From NCBI GenBank assembly GCA_037444685.1, contig JBBILX010000008.1, positions 62,001-126,000 on the forward strand: a stretch of 64,000 nucleotides of DNA, read 5' to 3'. The stretch's first letter is position 1. Every line of letters starts with the position of its first letter. Below, piece by piece: positions 16,779 to 25,062 of the stretch. The position numbers and the translations under genes were made by a program. This DNA comes from UBA964 sp037444685. GTDB lineage: Bacteria; Pseudomonadota; Gammaproteobacteria; Steroidobacterales; Steroidobacteraceae. Below the pieces are notes generated by a model. It was not told where the DNA came from. It made no database searches and worked only from the letters and a program-made list of their open reading frames with translations.

Positions 16779-17408
16779 ATGCTGACCGCCACGATCGAGA
16801 ACCTGCTCAATCGCAATCTCGGCTCCTCGCCGGCGGCGCAGGACCTGTGTGCCGAACTTGCCGGGCGGCGCTTCGGCATCGTCGTCAGCACGCTCGGTCT
16901 GCGGTTCGTCGTCGAATCGCTCGGTCACTCGCTGCGTGTCTCGCGGGTGCGCGACGCCGGGTCCGCGCCGCCCTGCGATGCGGAGATCGAGGGCTCGCCG
17001 ATCAGCCTGATGGCGCTCGCTGGCGATGCGCCCGAGAGCGTGATCCAGGGCGGCGACGCGCGTATCCGCGGCGACGCGGAGATCGCCGAACGCTTCCAGC
17101 GGCTCGGCCGACTGCTGCGCCCCGACGCCGAGGAAGAATTTGCAGCGCTGTTCGGCGACGGTGTGGCGCACCAGTTTGCGCGCGTCGCGCGCAGCCTGCT
17201 CGCCTTTGGTCGCCGCGCGAGCACGATCACCGTACGCAACGTGGCCGAGTACCTTGCCCACGAGAGCCGGGATCTCGTGCCGCGTGCGGAGGCCGATGTC
17301 TTCCTCGGTGAAGTGGACCGCCTGCGCGACGACGTCGATCGCTTCGAAGTCAGGCTCGCAGCCCTCGACTCCCGTCAGGCAGAGCCGCGCGCCGGGGACA
17401 CCGGATGA
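16779..17408 (+). CDS. ubiJ: Ubiquinone biosynthesis accessory factor UbiJ (SCP2 lipid-binding domain)
   Basis: 209 residues. The N-terminal half is an SCP2-like lipid-binding domain (LAGRRFGIVVSTLGLRFVVE; CDAEIEGSPISLMAL; IRGDAEIAERFQRLGRLL). The C-terminal part carries the UbiJ coiled-coil-like helix (VFLGEVDRLRDDVDRFEVRL) after VAEYLAHESRDLVPR. UbiJ is part of the soluble Ubi metabolon and binds the isoprenoid tails of ubiquinone intermediates for aerobic synthesis. Placement between ubiE and ubiB confirms the call. Its stop overlaps the ATG of ubiB by 4 nt. Confidence 0.93.
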   Translation: MLTATIENLLNRNLGSSPAAQDLCAELAGRRFGIVVSTLGLRFVVESLGHSLRVSRVRDAGSAPPCDAEIEGSPISLMALAGDAPESVIQGGDARIRGDAEIAERFQRLGRLLRPDAEEEFAALFGDGVAHQFARVARSLLAFGRRASTITVRNVAEYLAHESRDLVPRAEADVFLGEVDRLRDDVDRFEVRLAALDSRQAEPRAGDTG

Positions 17409-19063
17409 AGCCACGCGTCTTCCTGCGGCTGATCGAGATCCAGCGTGTGCTCGTGCGGCACGCACTCGACGAGTTCGTGCGCGAGACGCGGCTCTACAGA
17501 CCGCTGCGCTTCCTCTTCCTGCTGTCGCCGTGGACATGGCTCGAACGCCGTCATGGCGCGAGCCGCGCCGAGCGGCTGCGCCTCGCGCTGCAGGAGCTCG
17601 GCCCCATCTTCGTGAAGTTCGGGCAAGCCGTCTCGACCCGTCGCGACCTTCTGCCCGACGACATCGCGGACGAACTGGCCAAGCTGCAGGATCGGGTGCC
17701 GCCGTTCGATGCCGGCACCGCGCGCGCCATCATCGAGGAGGCCTACGGCAGGCCGATCGAGGAGATGTTCGCGGAGTTCTCCAGCGAGCCGCTGGCCGCC
17801 GCGTCGATCGCCCAGGTCCATGCCGCACGGCTGCCCACCGGCGAGGACGTCGTCGTCAAGGTGCTTCGCCCCGGGATGCGCGCGATGATCGAGCGCGACC
17901 TCGAGGTCATGCACGAGCTCGCAGCACTCGCGACCCGCAATTCGGACGCAGCGCGCCGGCTGCGACTCGACGAGGTGGTCGACGAGTACGAGAAGACGAT
18001 CCTCGACGAGCTGGACCTGATGCGAGAGGCCGCCAATGCCGCCCAGCTCAAGCGCAATTTCGCCGGCAGCGACCTGCTTTACGTACCGGCGGTCTACTGG
18101 GACTGGTGCCGCGTCAACGTCATCGTCATGGAGCGCATCCATGGCGTGCAGATCAGCGACATGGCGCGCCTGCGCGAAGTCGGCACCAACATCCCGCTGC
18201 TTGCCGTCAACGGCGTGAAGATCTTCTTCACCCAGGTGTTCCGGCACAACTTCTTCCATGCCGACATGCATCCGGGCAACATCTTCGTGCTGGTCGACGA
18301 GCCGGCCAAGCCGCGCTACGCGGCGGTCGACTTCGGTATCGTTGGCACACTCGACCCGCGCGACCAGCAGTATCTCGCCGAGAACTTCCTCGCGGTCTTC
18401 GATCGTGACTACCGCCGCGTCGCCGAGCTGCACGTCGAGTCAGGATGGGTACCACCCGACACGCGCGTCGACGAGATGGAGTCCGCGATCCGCACGGTGC
18501 TCGAGCCGATCTTCAACAAGCCGCTGCGCGACATCTCTTTCGGCACCATCCTGTTGCGCCTGTTCGACATCTCGCGGCGTTTCGACATGCGCATCCAACC
18601 GCAACTGATCCTGCTCCAGAAAACCTTGCTGAACATCGAAGGTCTCGGCCGCCAGCTCTACGACGAACTCGACATCTGGCAGACCGCCGCACCGATCCTG
18701 CGCGAGTGGATGCAGGAGCGCGTCAGCGGCGCGGCCATGCTCGGCAATCTGCGCACGCAGCTGCCGGAGATCTTCGAGGCCGCACGAGCGCTGCCGCCGC
18801 TGATCCGCGGCGCGGTACAGCGCGCGCAGGACGGCACTCTGCGACTGCAGGTCGAATCCCGCGATCTCGACGAGAACATCCAACGCCTGCAGCGCACGAT
18901 CGAGCGCTCAGACCGACGCCGCGATCGCGTGACGATCGGCGCAGTCCTGCTTCTCGGCGGACTCGTCTGGCTCGCGGTCGGTACGGAACCTGCCTGGGCG
19001 GGCGCGCTCCTCGCGATCAGCGGCGCGTCGGCGACCCTCTGGGGTTACCTGCGCTACCGCTGA
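17405..19063 (+). CDS. ubiB: Ubiquinone biosynthesis atypical kinase/ATPase UbiB
   Basis: 552 residues, the normal size. UbiB-family (ADCK/ABC1) hallmarks are all present: KFGQ at residues 71-74 (KxGQ motif), the Ala-rich loop LAAASIAQVHAARL in place of a kinase Gly loop, the ExD region ELDLMREAANA, HADMHPGN and VDFGIVG. Two C-terminal hydrophobic segments (about 510-548) anchor it in the inner membrane. UbiB ATPase activity assists ubiquinone synthesis, possibly by extracting lipid intermediates. It starts with an ATGA overlap on ubiJ. The next gene is convergent only 9 nt away, with no visible terminator. Confidence 0.95.
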   Translation: MKPRVFLRLIEIQRVLVRHALDEFVRETRLYRPLRFLFLLSPWTWLERRHGASRAERLRLALQELGPIFVKFGQAVSTRRDLLPDDIADELAKLQDRVPPFDAGTARAIIEEAYGRPIEEMFAEFSSEPLAAASIAQVHAARLPTGEDVVVKVLRPGMRAMIERDLEVMHELAALATRNSDAARRLRLDEVVDEYEKTILDELDLMREAANAAQLKRNFAGSDLLYVPAVYWDWCRVNVIVMERIHGVQISDMARLREVGTNIPLLAVNGVKIFFTQVFRHNFFHADMHPGNIFVLVDEPAKPRYAAVDFGIVGTLDPRDQQYLAENFLAVFDRDYRRVAELHVESGWVPPDTRVDEMESAIRTVLEPIFNKPLRDISFGTILLRLFDISRRFDMRIQPQLILLQKTLLNIEGLGRQLYDELDIWQTAAPILREWMQERVSGAAMLGNLRTQLPEIFEAARALPPLIRGAVQRAQDGTLRLQVESRDLDENIQRLQRTIERSDRRRDRVTIGAVLLLGGLVWLAVGTEPAWAGALLAISGASATLWGYLRYR

Positions 19064-19072
19064 GCCCGGCCT

Positions 19073-19516
19073 TCAACGGCCCATTGCCCCTTCGGCGATC
19101 CGGATGCGCTCCTGCAGCCGAATCTGCTGCTGCTCCAAGAGCCGCTCCCGCTCGCGAATCTGTGCTTCCTCCTTCTTGAGCAGCCGACGCGGCGCCTCGA
19201 GCTGGGTCCGCTCGCGCTCGAGCAGGCTCTGCTTCGCGTCGAGACGTTTCCGACCCTGGTCGTGCAACCGATCCTGGTCGCGGGCCCGATCGCGGTCGCG
19301 GTCCAGATCGCCGCTCAGATCGCGGAGTCTTGGCCCGTCGCGCGCGAGGTCGCGATCACCGATCTGAGCCGCCGTCTGTGTGCCGCGCTGAACGGCAGCG
19401 GCAGAGCCGCCACCGCCGCCGACGCCGCCACCACCTCCGCCGCCCTGCGCCATGGCGCTTGCCGCGAGCAGCGAGGCCGCAACGAGGGCCGAAGGCGCGA
19501 TCAGTTTCTTTCTCAT
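19073..19516 (-). CDS. Secreted small protein with glycine-rich stretch and highly charged helix
   Basis: 147 residues. A Sec signal peptide (MRKKLIAPSALVAASLLAASAMA, cleavage near residue 23) is followed by a poly-Gly stretch (about 25-38). Next come Arg-Asp dipeptide-rich sequence (DLDRDRDRARDQDR) and a Glu/Arg/Gln-rich segment (about 95-140) that should form a long charged helix or coiled coil. I recognise no family. The start has a very strong GAGGAGGGG about 8 nt upstream, and an AT-rich promoter with an inverted repeat precedes it, both unusual for this window. It may be a periplasmic or cell-surface structural or stress protein. Confidence 0.7.
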   Translation of the reverse strand: MRKKLIAPSALVAASLLAASAMAQGGGGGGGVGGGGGSAAAVQRGTQTAAQIGDRDLARDGPRLRDLSGDLDRDRDRARDQDRLHDQGRKRLDAKQSLLERERTQLEAPRRLLKKEEAQIRERERLLEQQQIRLQERIRIAEGAMGR

Positions 19517-19541
19517 GTCTGCGCCCCTCCTCTAAATTAAA

Positions 19542-19555
19542 TTAGAATCATCTAA
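19542..19555. promoter_or_regulatory. Inverted repeat TTAGA-N4-TCTAA, operator candidate
   Basis: A perfect 5-bp inverted repeat lies between the -10 candidate and the ribosome-binding site of the secreted-protein gene, inside the most AT-rich stretch of the window. It could be a repressor site or a small 5'-UTR hairpin. Confidence 0.35.
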
Positions 19556-19556
19556 T

Positions 19557-19585
19557 ACTATAAATCCCGAGGGCGCAGGTTTCAG
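19557..19585 (-). promoter_or_regulatory. Sigma70-like promoter for the secreted charged-helix protein
   Basis: On the minus strand, CTGAAA (-35, 19585-19580) and TATAGT (-10, 19562-19557) are separated by 17 nt. The -10 matches consensus at 5 of 6 positions and the -35 at 4 of 6. It lies about 40 nt upstream of the start codon at 19516, leaving room for the strong GAGGAGG site. Confidence 0.55.
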
Positions 19586-19598
19586 TCGTTACTTTCAC

Positions 19599-20342
19599 CT
19601 AGGGAGATTTAGCGCAACGGGTGGCGGAGCGTGGCTCTATCCACACGGCTTTCGCGCGCGCGCAGTACTCGCCATCCTCGTCGAACAGCACCGTGCCGAC
19701 TTCGCACTTGCGCCCCTCGCGCCGGATGACCCAGCCGGCGATCACGCAGGGCTCGTCGACGTGCACACGACGGTCGACATGCGCGGTGAACTCGCCGAGC
19801 AGCATCAGGCGGCCATCCGGGGACGCCGCAGACCAGCCCGGGCAGTCGAGCGCTGCCCACATGAACTCGGGCGACACCTTGCCGTCCGCTGCGGCCAGCG
19901 ATGCATCGGGCAACCACGGCGCCGCGACCAGCGGCGCGCCGTCGAGGTGACCGGCGAAGATGCGCAAACCGTCGCCGCGGCCGCGACGCGGGCCGCAGAC
20001 GAAGCAGCCATCGAAAGGGTGGGCGCGAAAGCCGACGAAGTGCTGCGACGCATGCAGCGCCGCTTCGTATCCGGGAAACGCCGGGACGTCCAGCCCGAGA
20101 TCGAACTCGAGTCCGCTCGGAGCGGTCTCGGCGATCAGATCGGCACCTGCGCGCAGCTCGAACACACCGGGCGCGCGCGGCAGTGCGTGCATGACCACAT
20201 CGAGTGGCGGCGGCCGATGCAGCCGTACGCGCACCGTCTGGTCGGCGAGCCGCGCGAGACAGCCGCAGACGTAGCCTCCATTGCCCGAGTTGGGCGGGCC
20301 GCGAAAGCGCCGATCGATCCGGATCAGGCTTCCGTCCGTCAT
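19599..20342 (-). CDS. Thioesterase-like (double hotdog) protein
   Basis: 247 residues. The N-terminal part (FRGPPNSGNGGYVCGCLA) and the central HPFDGCFVCGPRRGRGDGLRIF are characteristic of the PaaI/hotdog thioesterase-like group, in which CFVCGP precedes the second fold. The C-terminal half (CVIAGWVIRREGRKCEVGTVLF) completes the second hotdog repeat. It would be expected to act on an acyl-CoA or similar ester in the cytosol. The start overlaps the stop of the VOC gene by 4 nt, making it the last member of the long run that begins at trpE. Five to six Cys residues are notable for its size. Confidence 0.7.
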   Translation of the reverse strand: MTDGSLIRIDRRFRGPPNSGNGGYVCGCLARLADQTVRVRLHRPPPLDVVMHALPRAPGVFELRAGADLIAETAPSGLEFDLGLDVPAFPGYEAALHASQHFVGFRAHPFDGCFVCGPRRGRGDGLRIFAGHLDGAPLVAAPWLPDASLAAADGKVSPEFMWAALDCPGWSAASPDGRLMLLGEFTAHVDRRVHVDEPCVIAGWVIRREGRKCEVGTVLFDEDGEYCARAKAVWIEPRSATRCAKSP

Positions 20343-20755
20343 GCCTTGCGGTCCTCGCAGAGCTGCAGATCGACGCCGAATTCCCCGCCGAGTTCGACGT
20401 CGATAACGCGCCAGCCGTCCAGCCCACGACGCGGCGTCGCCGCCGTGAAACGCACGCCGCGCGTCGCGAGTGAATCGATCGCAGCGTCCAGATCCGGCAC
20501 GCCGAAGGAGACCAGGAACACGCCCTCGCCGCGCTCGGCGAGCCGACGCCCGGGCAGACCTGCCGGATCGGTCGGCTGAACCAGAACCAGCCATGTCGAT
20601 CCGATGAGCAGGCGCGAAGCGATCGCGCCGCGACCCGGCAGCGCTTCGACTGGTCCGGGCTCGACGCCGAACGTGGCAGCGAAACGTCCGCGCGCTTGCT
20701 CGAGATCGCGCACGAGCAGGTTCACGTGGTGTACCGATTCGAGCACCGGCCTCAC
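20339..20755 (-). CDS. VOC (glyoxalase/bleomycin resistance) superfamily protein
   Basis: 138 residues, one VOC module pair. VHHVNLLVRDLEQARGRFAATFG at the start supplies the first metal ligand position (His of HHVN), and VIDVELGGEFGVDLQLCE at the end supplies the last acidic ligand. The GTG start overlaps the stop of the Bcr/CflA gene (GTGA), and the stop overlaps the next start. Typical reactions include isomerisation, epimerisation, ring cleavage or drug binding; none can be assigned here. Confidence 0.8.
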   Translation of the reverse strand: MRPVLESVHHVNLLVRDLEQARGRFAATFGVEPGPVEALPGRGAIASRLLIGSTWLVLVQPTDPAGLPGRRLAERGEGVFLVSFGVPDLDAAIDSLATRGVRFTAATPRRGLDGWRVIDVELGGEFGVDLQLCEDRKA

Positions 20756-21939
20756 CTCCGGCGGCTACTGATGCCCCACAGGGTCAGCGATGTCAACGAT
20801 GCGCAAACCGACCCGATCGACAGCCAGAGCATGGAGCGCTGCAGCAAGGGCGCCACGACGCCGATCGTCGTACTGCCGAGCAACAAGCCGACGAAGGACT
20901 GGACCGAGGCGACCGAGCCGCGCACCCGGGGAAACATGTCGAGCATGCGCAGCGTGATCGGTGGAAACGAGAGCTGGATGCCGAACGAGATCAGCGCGAT
21001 CGACGCCTGCTGCGCGAGACGCGGCGGCGCCTCGACGCTGGCGTGGAGCAGCAACGCAGCCGCTGCCGCGACGATCGACACTGCGTAGCCCGTCAGCACC
21101 TGGCGATCCGGCCGCCAGCGCCCGGCGAGCCGGCCAGAGGCCCACGCCCCGCCCATGAAGCCGAGCACGATCGGCACGAACAGCGCCGCGAATGCCGTCT
21201 CCGGCAGGCGCCAGTGATCGAAGACGATCGCGGGCGCGGAGCCGACGTAGAGCAGTGCCGCCGAGAAGCTCAGTCCCGCCGCGAGTGCGAGCGGCAGGAA
21301 GCGCGGATCGCGCGCGATCCGCCACGAGGTCGCGGCGAGCGAGCCCGCGTGCAGCGGCACGCGCAGGGCCGGTGGATGCGACTCGCGCAACAACAGCAGC
21401 GCCGCGATCCAGAGCGCGACGCCGAACAGCGCCAGAAACCCGAACACCGCACGCCAGCCCAACCAGACGTGGATCCAGCCGCCGACCACCGGAGCCACGG
21501 CAGGCGCGATGCTGAATACCATCGTAACCGCGCTCATGAGCCGCTGCGCGTCGGGACCCTGGAAGCGGTCGCGGATCACGGCGCGGCCGACCGCCATACC
21601 GACACCGGCGGTCATACCCTGCGCGGCGCGGAACAGCAGCAGCGTCGAGTAGCCTGGCGCGAAGACGCAGGCCAGCGACGCGCACGAATAGATGCCGATG
21701 CCCCACAGCACGACCGGCCGGCGCCCGAGCGCATCCGATAACGGCCCGTGCACGAGGGCCGTGAACGCGAACGGCACGAGGTAGGCCGTCAGCGCCTGCT
21801 GCATCTCGAGCGGCCCGATGCCGAACTCCGCCTGCATGGCGCGGAAACTCGGAAAGAACGTGTCGATCGAGAAAGGGCTCAACATCGACAGCGCGCCAAG
21901 CAGCACGGCGAGCCCGAGCGGGACCGAGCGCCGGCTCAT
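20752..21939 (-). CDS. Bcr/CflA-type multidrug efflux MFS transporter
   Basis: 395 residues, twelve membrane helices. The first helix segment SMLSPFSIDTFFPSFRAMQAEF and HGPLSDALGRRPVVLWG (motif A) are typical of the DHA1 Bcr/CflA group, as is RAAQGMTAGVGMAVGRAVIRD in TM4. It is a proton-driven exporter in the inner membrane, substrate unknown. It overlaps the channel-like gene upstream and the VOC gene downstream by 4 nt each, so it is part of the extended trp transcription unit. Confidence 0.87.
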   Translation of the reverse strand: MSRRSVPLGLAVLLGALSMLSPFSIDTFFPSFRAMQAEFGIGPLEMQQALTAYLVPFAFTALVHGPLSDALGRRPVVLWGIGIYSCASLACVFAPGYSTLLLFRAAQGMTAGVGMAVGRAVIRDRFQGPDAQRLMSAVTMVFSIAPAVAPVVGGWIHVWLGWRAVFGFLALFGVALWIAALLLLRESHPPALRVPLHAGSLAATSWRIARDPRFLPLALAAGLSFSAALLYVGSAPAIVFDHWRLPETAFAALFVPIVLGFMGGAWASGRLAGRWRPDRQVLTGYAVSIVAAAAALLLHASVEAPPRLAQQASIALISFGIQLSFPPITLRMLDMFPRVRGSVASVQSFVGLLLGSTTIGVVAPLLQRSMLWLSIGSVCASLTSLTLWGISSRRR

Positions 21940-22394
21940 GCCGGGCGCTTCCAGAACGACTGCATCTCGATGAAAGTGAAAGACGCGGACCAGGTGATCA
22001 GCACGAAGCCGGCCAGCGCCTCGGGCCCGGCGAGGACACGGATCGGGCCCTGCGGCACGATGTCGCCGAGACCGAGCGTCGTGAAGACGACGGCGGAGAA
22101 GTAGCCGCAGTTGATGAGGTTCAGCTCGCCGATGCCCTGCAGGGATCCGTAGGCAGGATCCTGCAGCAACCAGAGGTAGCCGAGACCGAACAGGAAGATC
22201 TCGACGCTGTGGAGGGCCAGAATCGCGAAGATCAGCAGCAGCACTCGCGGCCGGCGGCGCATGTGCAGCTTCGGCAGCGCGCCGGACAGCCAGGCGAGCG
22301 CCTCGTAGTGAAGCAGTACGCAGACCGAAACCAAAGCGATCGCCACGAAGGCGACGACGGGGACAGCGGCCTGCTGTAGAAGCGCTTCTTGCAA
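21936..22394 (-). CDS. Two-TM ion channel (potassium channel family) with TLGLGD filter
   Basis: 152 residues. A first hydrophobic helix (about 10-32) is followed by a second (50-75), then a pore helix and a filter-like sequence FTTLGLGDIVP (about 105-115), and a last helix (about 120-140). This is the Ion_trans_2 arrangement, but the selectivity filter reads TLGLGD rather than the usual TVGYGD, so K+ selectivity is not assured. There is no RCK/TrkA domain. It begins 3 nt after trpA ends and overlaps the Bcr/CflA gene by 4 nt. Confidence 0.75.
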   Translation of the reverse strand: MQEALLQQAAVPVVAFVAIALVSVCVLLHYEALAWLSGALPKLHMRRRPRVLLLIFAILALHSVEIFLFGLGYLWLLQDPAYGSLQGIGELNLINCGYFSAVVFTTLGLGDIVPQGPIRVLAGPEALAGFVLITWSASFTFIEMQSFWKRPA

Positions 22395-22397
22395 GCC

Positions 22398-23210
22398 TCA
22401 GACCGTCCGCAGCCCGCGCAGAAACGCCGCCGGATCCGCGCCGCGCTCGAGCACCTCGACGAGCGCCGAGCCGACGATCACGCCGTCGACGTGTCCGGCC
22501 AGGCGTGCGACCTGCTCGCGCGAGCGGATGCCGAAGCCGGCACAGACCGGCAGGCGCGAGGTCCTGCGCACAGCGGCAAGATACTCGAGCACGGCGTCCG
22601 GCACGTCGACGCTCCTGCCAGTGGTGCCGGTCATCGTCACGGCATAGACGAAGCCCTGACTCGCGGCGCAGACCTGCGTGAGGCGCTCGGGCGTCGTCAC
22701 TGGCGTGACCATCTGCACGAGCGCAACGCCGCACTGATCGAGCGCGTAACGCAGTTCCTCACCCTCGTCGAACGGCAGGTCCGGCACGATGAAGCCGCAG
22801 ACGCCGGCCGCGTGAGCGTCGGCGGCGAGACACCCGTAGCCGTACTGCAGCAGCGGATTCAGATAACTCATCAGCACGAGCGGCGCTGCGGGACGTTGCA
22901 TCGCGCCAAGCTCGGCGAGGATCCAGCGCAGGCTGACGCCCTGACGCAGCGCTTCCTGGCTGGAGCGCTGTATGGTGACGCCGTCGGCCATCGGATCGGT
23001 GAACGGGACGCCGATCTCGACGACGTCGGCCGCCGATGCGACCGCCGCCAGATCGTCGCGGAAGCGCGCCGCGCTCGGGTAGCCGGCGGTCATGAAAGCC
23101 ACGAGCGCCGGCGCGCCGCGCGCCGCGGCCGAACGGATCGCTGCGGCGAGCCGGTCGCGCGGCGTCGCGTCGGCTGGCGCAGCGCGCTCGGACGTCGCGA
23201 CGAGACTCAC
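22398..23210 (-). CDS. trpA: Tryptophan synthase alpha subunit
   Basis: 270 residues. TIM-barrel alpha subunit with the catalytic Glu in DVVEIGVPFTDPMADG and the Asp of the same segment, VYAVTMTGTTG for phosphate binding, and CAGFGIRSREQV near the C-terminus. It cleaves indole-3-glycerol phosphate to indole, which is channelled to TrpB. It overlaps trpB by 4 nt and is the last trp gene, followed at 3 nt by the channel-like gene. The N-terminus has about 15 extra residues relative to many homologues. Confidence 0.96.
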   Translation of the reverse strand: MSLVATSERAAPADATPRDRLAAAIRSAAARGAPALVAFMTAGYPSAARFRDDLAAVASAADVVEIGVPFTDPMADGVTIQRSSQEALRQGVSLRWILAELGAMQRPAAPLVLMSYLNPLLQYGYGCLAADAHAAGVCGFIVPDLPFDEGEELRYALDQCGVALVQMVTPVTTPERLTQVCAASQGFVYAVTMTGTTGRSVDVPDAVLEYLAAVRRTSRLPVCAGFGIRSREQVARLAGHVDGVIVGSALVEVLERGADPAAFLRGLRTV

Positions 23211-24451
23211 GGGCGCACTCCGGAGAGAATCGTCGTCTGCAGCGTCGGCATGTCCTTGTCGCCACGCCCCGACAGACAGATCAGCGCGCTGCGGCCGGGA
23301 TGCCGCTGCGCCCAGCGCTTCGCACCGTGCAGTGCATGCGCGGTCTCGATCGCGGGCAGGATACCCTCCATCTCACAACACTCGCGCAGCGCCTCGAGTG
23401 CCTCGGCGTCGCTCGCCGACTCGTACCGGACGCGGCCGGCCGCCATCAACAGCGCATGCTCCGGACCGACACCCGGATAATCGAGCCCTGCCGACACCGA
23501 ATGCGTCTCCTGAATCTGACCGTCACTGTCCTGCAGCAGCAGCGAATAGCTGCCCTGGAGCACGCCCGGCCGCCCATAGGACAGGCTCGCCGCATTGTCG
23601 CCGAGACCGGGTCCGCGACCGCCGGCTTCGACGCCGACGATCTCGACGCTGCGGTCGGCGATGAAGGCATGGAACATGCCGATCGAGTTCGAGCCGCCAC
23701 CGACACAGGCGAACACGGCGTCCGGCAGACGACCGCATGTCTCGAGATACTGCGCCCGGGCCTCGCGACCGATCACGGCCTGCAGCTCGCGGACGAGATA
23801 GGGATACGGGTGTGGACCCACGGCCGAGCCGAGCAGATAGAAAGTGCCGAGCGGATCGGAAACCCAGTCGCGCAGCGCCTCGTCGATGGCCGCCCGCAGG
23901 GTCTTGTCGCCACCGGTGACCGGGCGGACCTCGGCGCCGAGCAGCCTCATGCGGCCGACGTTCGGCGCCTGGCGCTCCATGTCGATCGCACCCATGTAGA
24001 CGATGCAGGGCAGACCGAGGCGTGCGCAAGCCGCAGCGCTCGCGACGCCATGCTGGCCGGCGCCGGTCTCGGCGACGATACGGCGCGCGCCGAGCCGTTG
24101 CGCGAGCAGCGCCTGGCCCAGCGCATTGTTGATCTTGTGCGCGCCGGTGTGCGCGAGATCCTCGCGCTTGAACCAGATTTCCGCGCCCCAGCGCCGCGAC
24201 AGCCTCGGCGCATGACTGAGCGCCGTCGGCCGCCCGACCCAGGTGCGCAGCTCGTGTCCGATCTGTCGCTGAAAGTCCTCGCTGTGCAGGTGTTCGCGGA
24301 TTCCCCGTTCGAGCCGCTCGAGCGCCGGAATCAGGGTCTCCGGCACGTAGCGGCCGCCGTAAGGGCCGAAACGCCCGCGCGCATCCGGAAAGCCGCCGGC
24401 GATCTCGGTGGCGAGCAGCCGTTCGCTTTCGGCAGCACTGACAGCATTCAT
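23207..24451 (-). CDS. trpB: Tryptophan synthase beta subunit
   Basis: 414 residues. PLP-dependent enzyme with the Schiff-base Lys in EDLAHTGAHKINNA, the phosphate-binding CVGGGSNSIGMFH, and the substrate loop ETGAGQHGVA. It condenses indole with serine to tryptophan. The ATG at 24451 is chosen because it overlaps the trpF stop by 4 nt and precedes the conserved PDARGRFGPYGGRYVPETL region by a short extension. Confidence 0.97.
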   Translation of the reverse strand: MNAVSAAESERLLATEIAGGFPDARGRFGPYGGRYVPETLIPALERLERGIREHLHSEDFQRQIGHELRTWVGRPTALSHAPRLSRRWGAEIWFKREDLAHTGAHKINNALGQALLAQRLGARRIVAETGAGQHGVASAAACARLGLPCIVYMGAIDMERQAPNVGRMRLLGAEVRPVTGGDKTLRAAIDEALRDWVSDPLGTFYLLGSAVGPHPYPYLVRELQAVIGREARAQYLETCGRLPDAVFACVGGGSNSIGMFHAFIADRSVEIVGVEAGGRGPGLGDNAASLSYGRPGVLQGSYSLLLQDSDGQIQETHSVSAGLDYPGVGPEHALLMAAGRVRYESASDAEALEALRECCEMEGILPAIETAHALHGAKRWAQRHPGRSALICLSGRGDKDMPTLQTTILSGVRP

Positions 24452-25062
24452 GCGTTCAACTCCCGGAAGGCGGCCCGCGCCTCCCTGACGAAATCGTGAA
24501 TCCTCTGTGGCGACTTCACACCGGGCTCGACCTCGACGCCGCTCGAGACATCGACGCCATAGGGTCGCACGTGGCGGATCGCCGCGCGGACGTTCTCGGG
24601 CCGCAGACCGCCGGCCAGGACCAGCTCCGCCATGCCAGCCAGTCGCGCGGCCTCGTCCCAGTCCCCGACGCGGCCCATGCCCGAAATGGGACCCTCGAAT
24701 AGCAGCCGCGCGGGCAGCGGATCGGGCAAGGGCCGGCCAGCGCGCAGCACCGGCAGCCGTTCGGCGCGCGATCCCGGCCGAAGTCGAGCGAAATCCTCGA
24801 GGTCGCTCTGCAGCATGTCGGGCGCGAAGTCGCGCTCGATGCGTTCGAGCAGCGCTGCGTCCGGATGCTTCGTCACGGCGACGCACCGCACGCGCCCGCG
24901 CGCGGGTTCGGCGAGTCGGCAAGCACGCTCGGGCTCGACACGCCGTGCCGACTCCGCGAACACGAAGCCGATCGCGTCGACGCCGGCCTCGAGCGCGGCA
25001 CTGACCGCCTCGGCGGTCGTCAGGCCACAGACCTTGACCCAGCCGCACGGGCGCGCGCTCAT
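24448..25062 (-). CDS. trpF: Phosphoribosylanthranilate isomerase
   Basis: 204 residues. The small TIM barrel has the catalytic Cys in VKVCGLTT (about residue 12), QSDLED, LAGGLRPENV with the family Asp region following (GVDVSSGVEVEPGVKSP), and a C-terminal VREARA helix. It converts N-(5-phosphoribosyl)-anthranilate to CdRP. It overlaps trpC upstream and trpB downstream by 4 nt each. It is a separate gene here, not fused to trpC as in enterobacteria. Confidence 0.95.
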   Translation of the reverse strand: MSARPCGWVKVCGLTTAEAVSAALEAGVDAIGFVFAESARRVEPERACRLAEPARGRVRCVAVTKHPDAALLERIERDFAPDMLQSDLEDFARLRPGSRAERLPVLRAGRPLPDPLPARLLFEGPISGMGRVGDWDEAARLAGMAELVLAGGLRPENVRAAIRHVRPYGVDVSSGVEVEPGVKSPQRIHDFVREARAAFRELNA

